From Kitasatospora papulosa (lineage in GTDB: Bacteria > Actinomycetota > Actinomycetes > Streptomycetales > Streptomycetaceae): a stretch of 64,000 nt of DNA. The first letter of the stretch is position 1. Each line of letters begins with the position of its first letter. Position numbers and translations under genes: made by a program. This document shows, piece by piece, positions 63,956-64,000 of the stretch. The stretch is taken from positions 186,001-250,000 of the forward strand of contig NZ_JNYQ01000011.1 of the NCBI RefSeq assembly GCF_000717245.1, read 5' to 3'. Under the pieces are notes generated by a model, which was given only the letters and a program-made list of their open reading frames with translations, was not told where the DNA came from and ran no database searches.

Positions 63956-64000
63956 GTCCGGCGCCGAACCCCCCGCCGCCCCCCAGGATCCCGTACCCCC
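63948..64000 (+). CDS. Start of a Pro/Ala-rich protein (cut by window edge), possible third lectin-scaffold gene
   Basis: An ATG at 63948 with AGCGAGG nearby opens the frame MSESGAEPPAAPQDPVP, which runs to the window end. The composition resembles the N-termini of the two lectin proteins (MSSQPPTPGAN and MTSSSQQPPAS). The overlapping arrangement after an SseB-like gene is the same as at 6157. The domain content lies outside the window, so the lectin idea is only an expectation. Confidence 0.5.
   Translation, partial: MSESGAEPPAAPQDPVP

Overview
The window is high-GC actinomycete DNA, almost certainly Streptomyces or a close relative. Supporting signs are strong G/C third-position bias, GTG and TTG starts, a DasR-type operator and a Streptomyces-style type VII (ESX-like) secretion locus. 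Apart from about 5 kb at the left edge, the whole window is this locus and its cargo.

Layout: (1) 1-4830 holds a gene end, a PAS/PP2C phosphatase, a secreted GH84 N-acetylglucosaminidase with a dre-like operator, and a membrane-anchored B-lectin protein on the minus strand. (2) 5348-7383 holds a T7SS-associated (SseB-like) protein overlapping a membrane-anchored ricin-B lectin. (3) 7531-12086 holds an EccA-like protein (beta-helix plus two AAA+ domains) overlapping a mycosin whose catalytic residues all appear to be replaced. (4) 12166-19697 holds eccC (minus strand), facing the mycosin gene across a 54-bp palindrome, and the divergent eccD-eccB. I see no EccE. (5) 20164-26176 holds the WXG100-type and other small secreted or accessory proteins, an AAWKG-family coiled-coil protein broken by two +1 frameshifts in a repeat, a YbaB/EbfC-like protein and another WXG-like protein. 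(6) 26258-63105 holds an enormous polymorphic-toxin-like coding region of 36.8 kb, read as 2109 aa plus 10,247 aa. The two frames join at a four-C run straight after a tandem adenylate-cyclase-toxin-like duplication, so the original product may be about 12,280 aa. (7) 63173-64000 holds a second T7SS-associated protein overlapping the start of another proline/alanine-rich protein, repeating the arrangement at 5348-7383.

How it fits together: EccB/EccC/EccD, the mycosin and the AAA+ protein would form the export machine. The Esx-like pair and the WXG-like proteins are chaperone or substrate candidates. The giant protein is the probable main cargo. It shows an N-terminal helical WXG100-like entry domain, PPPY motifs, five copies of a His-Gly...Cys domain with a fixed 46-47 residue His-to-Cys spacing (my leading candidate for an undescribed caspase-like protease array), an intact OTU-like protease plus two degenerate copies, a zincin-like HExxH domain, four OmpA-like modules and a C-terminal ADP-ribosyltransferase. 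Functions are read from motifs by eye. No search was run.
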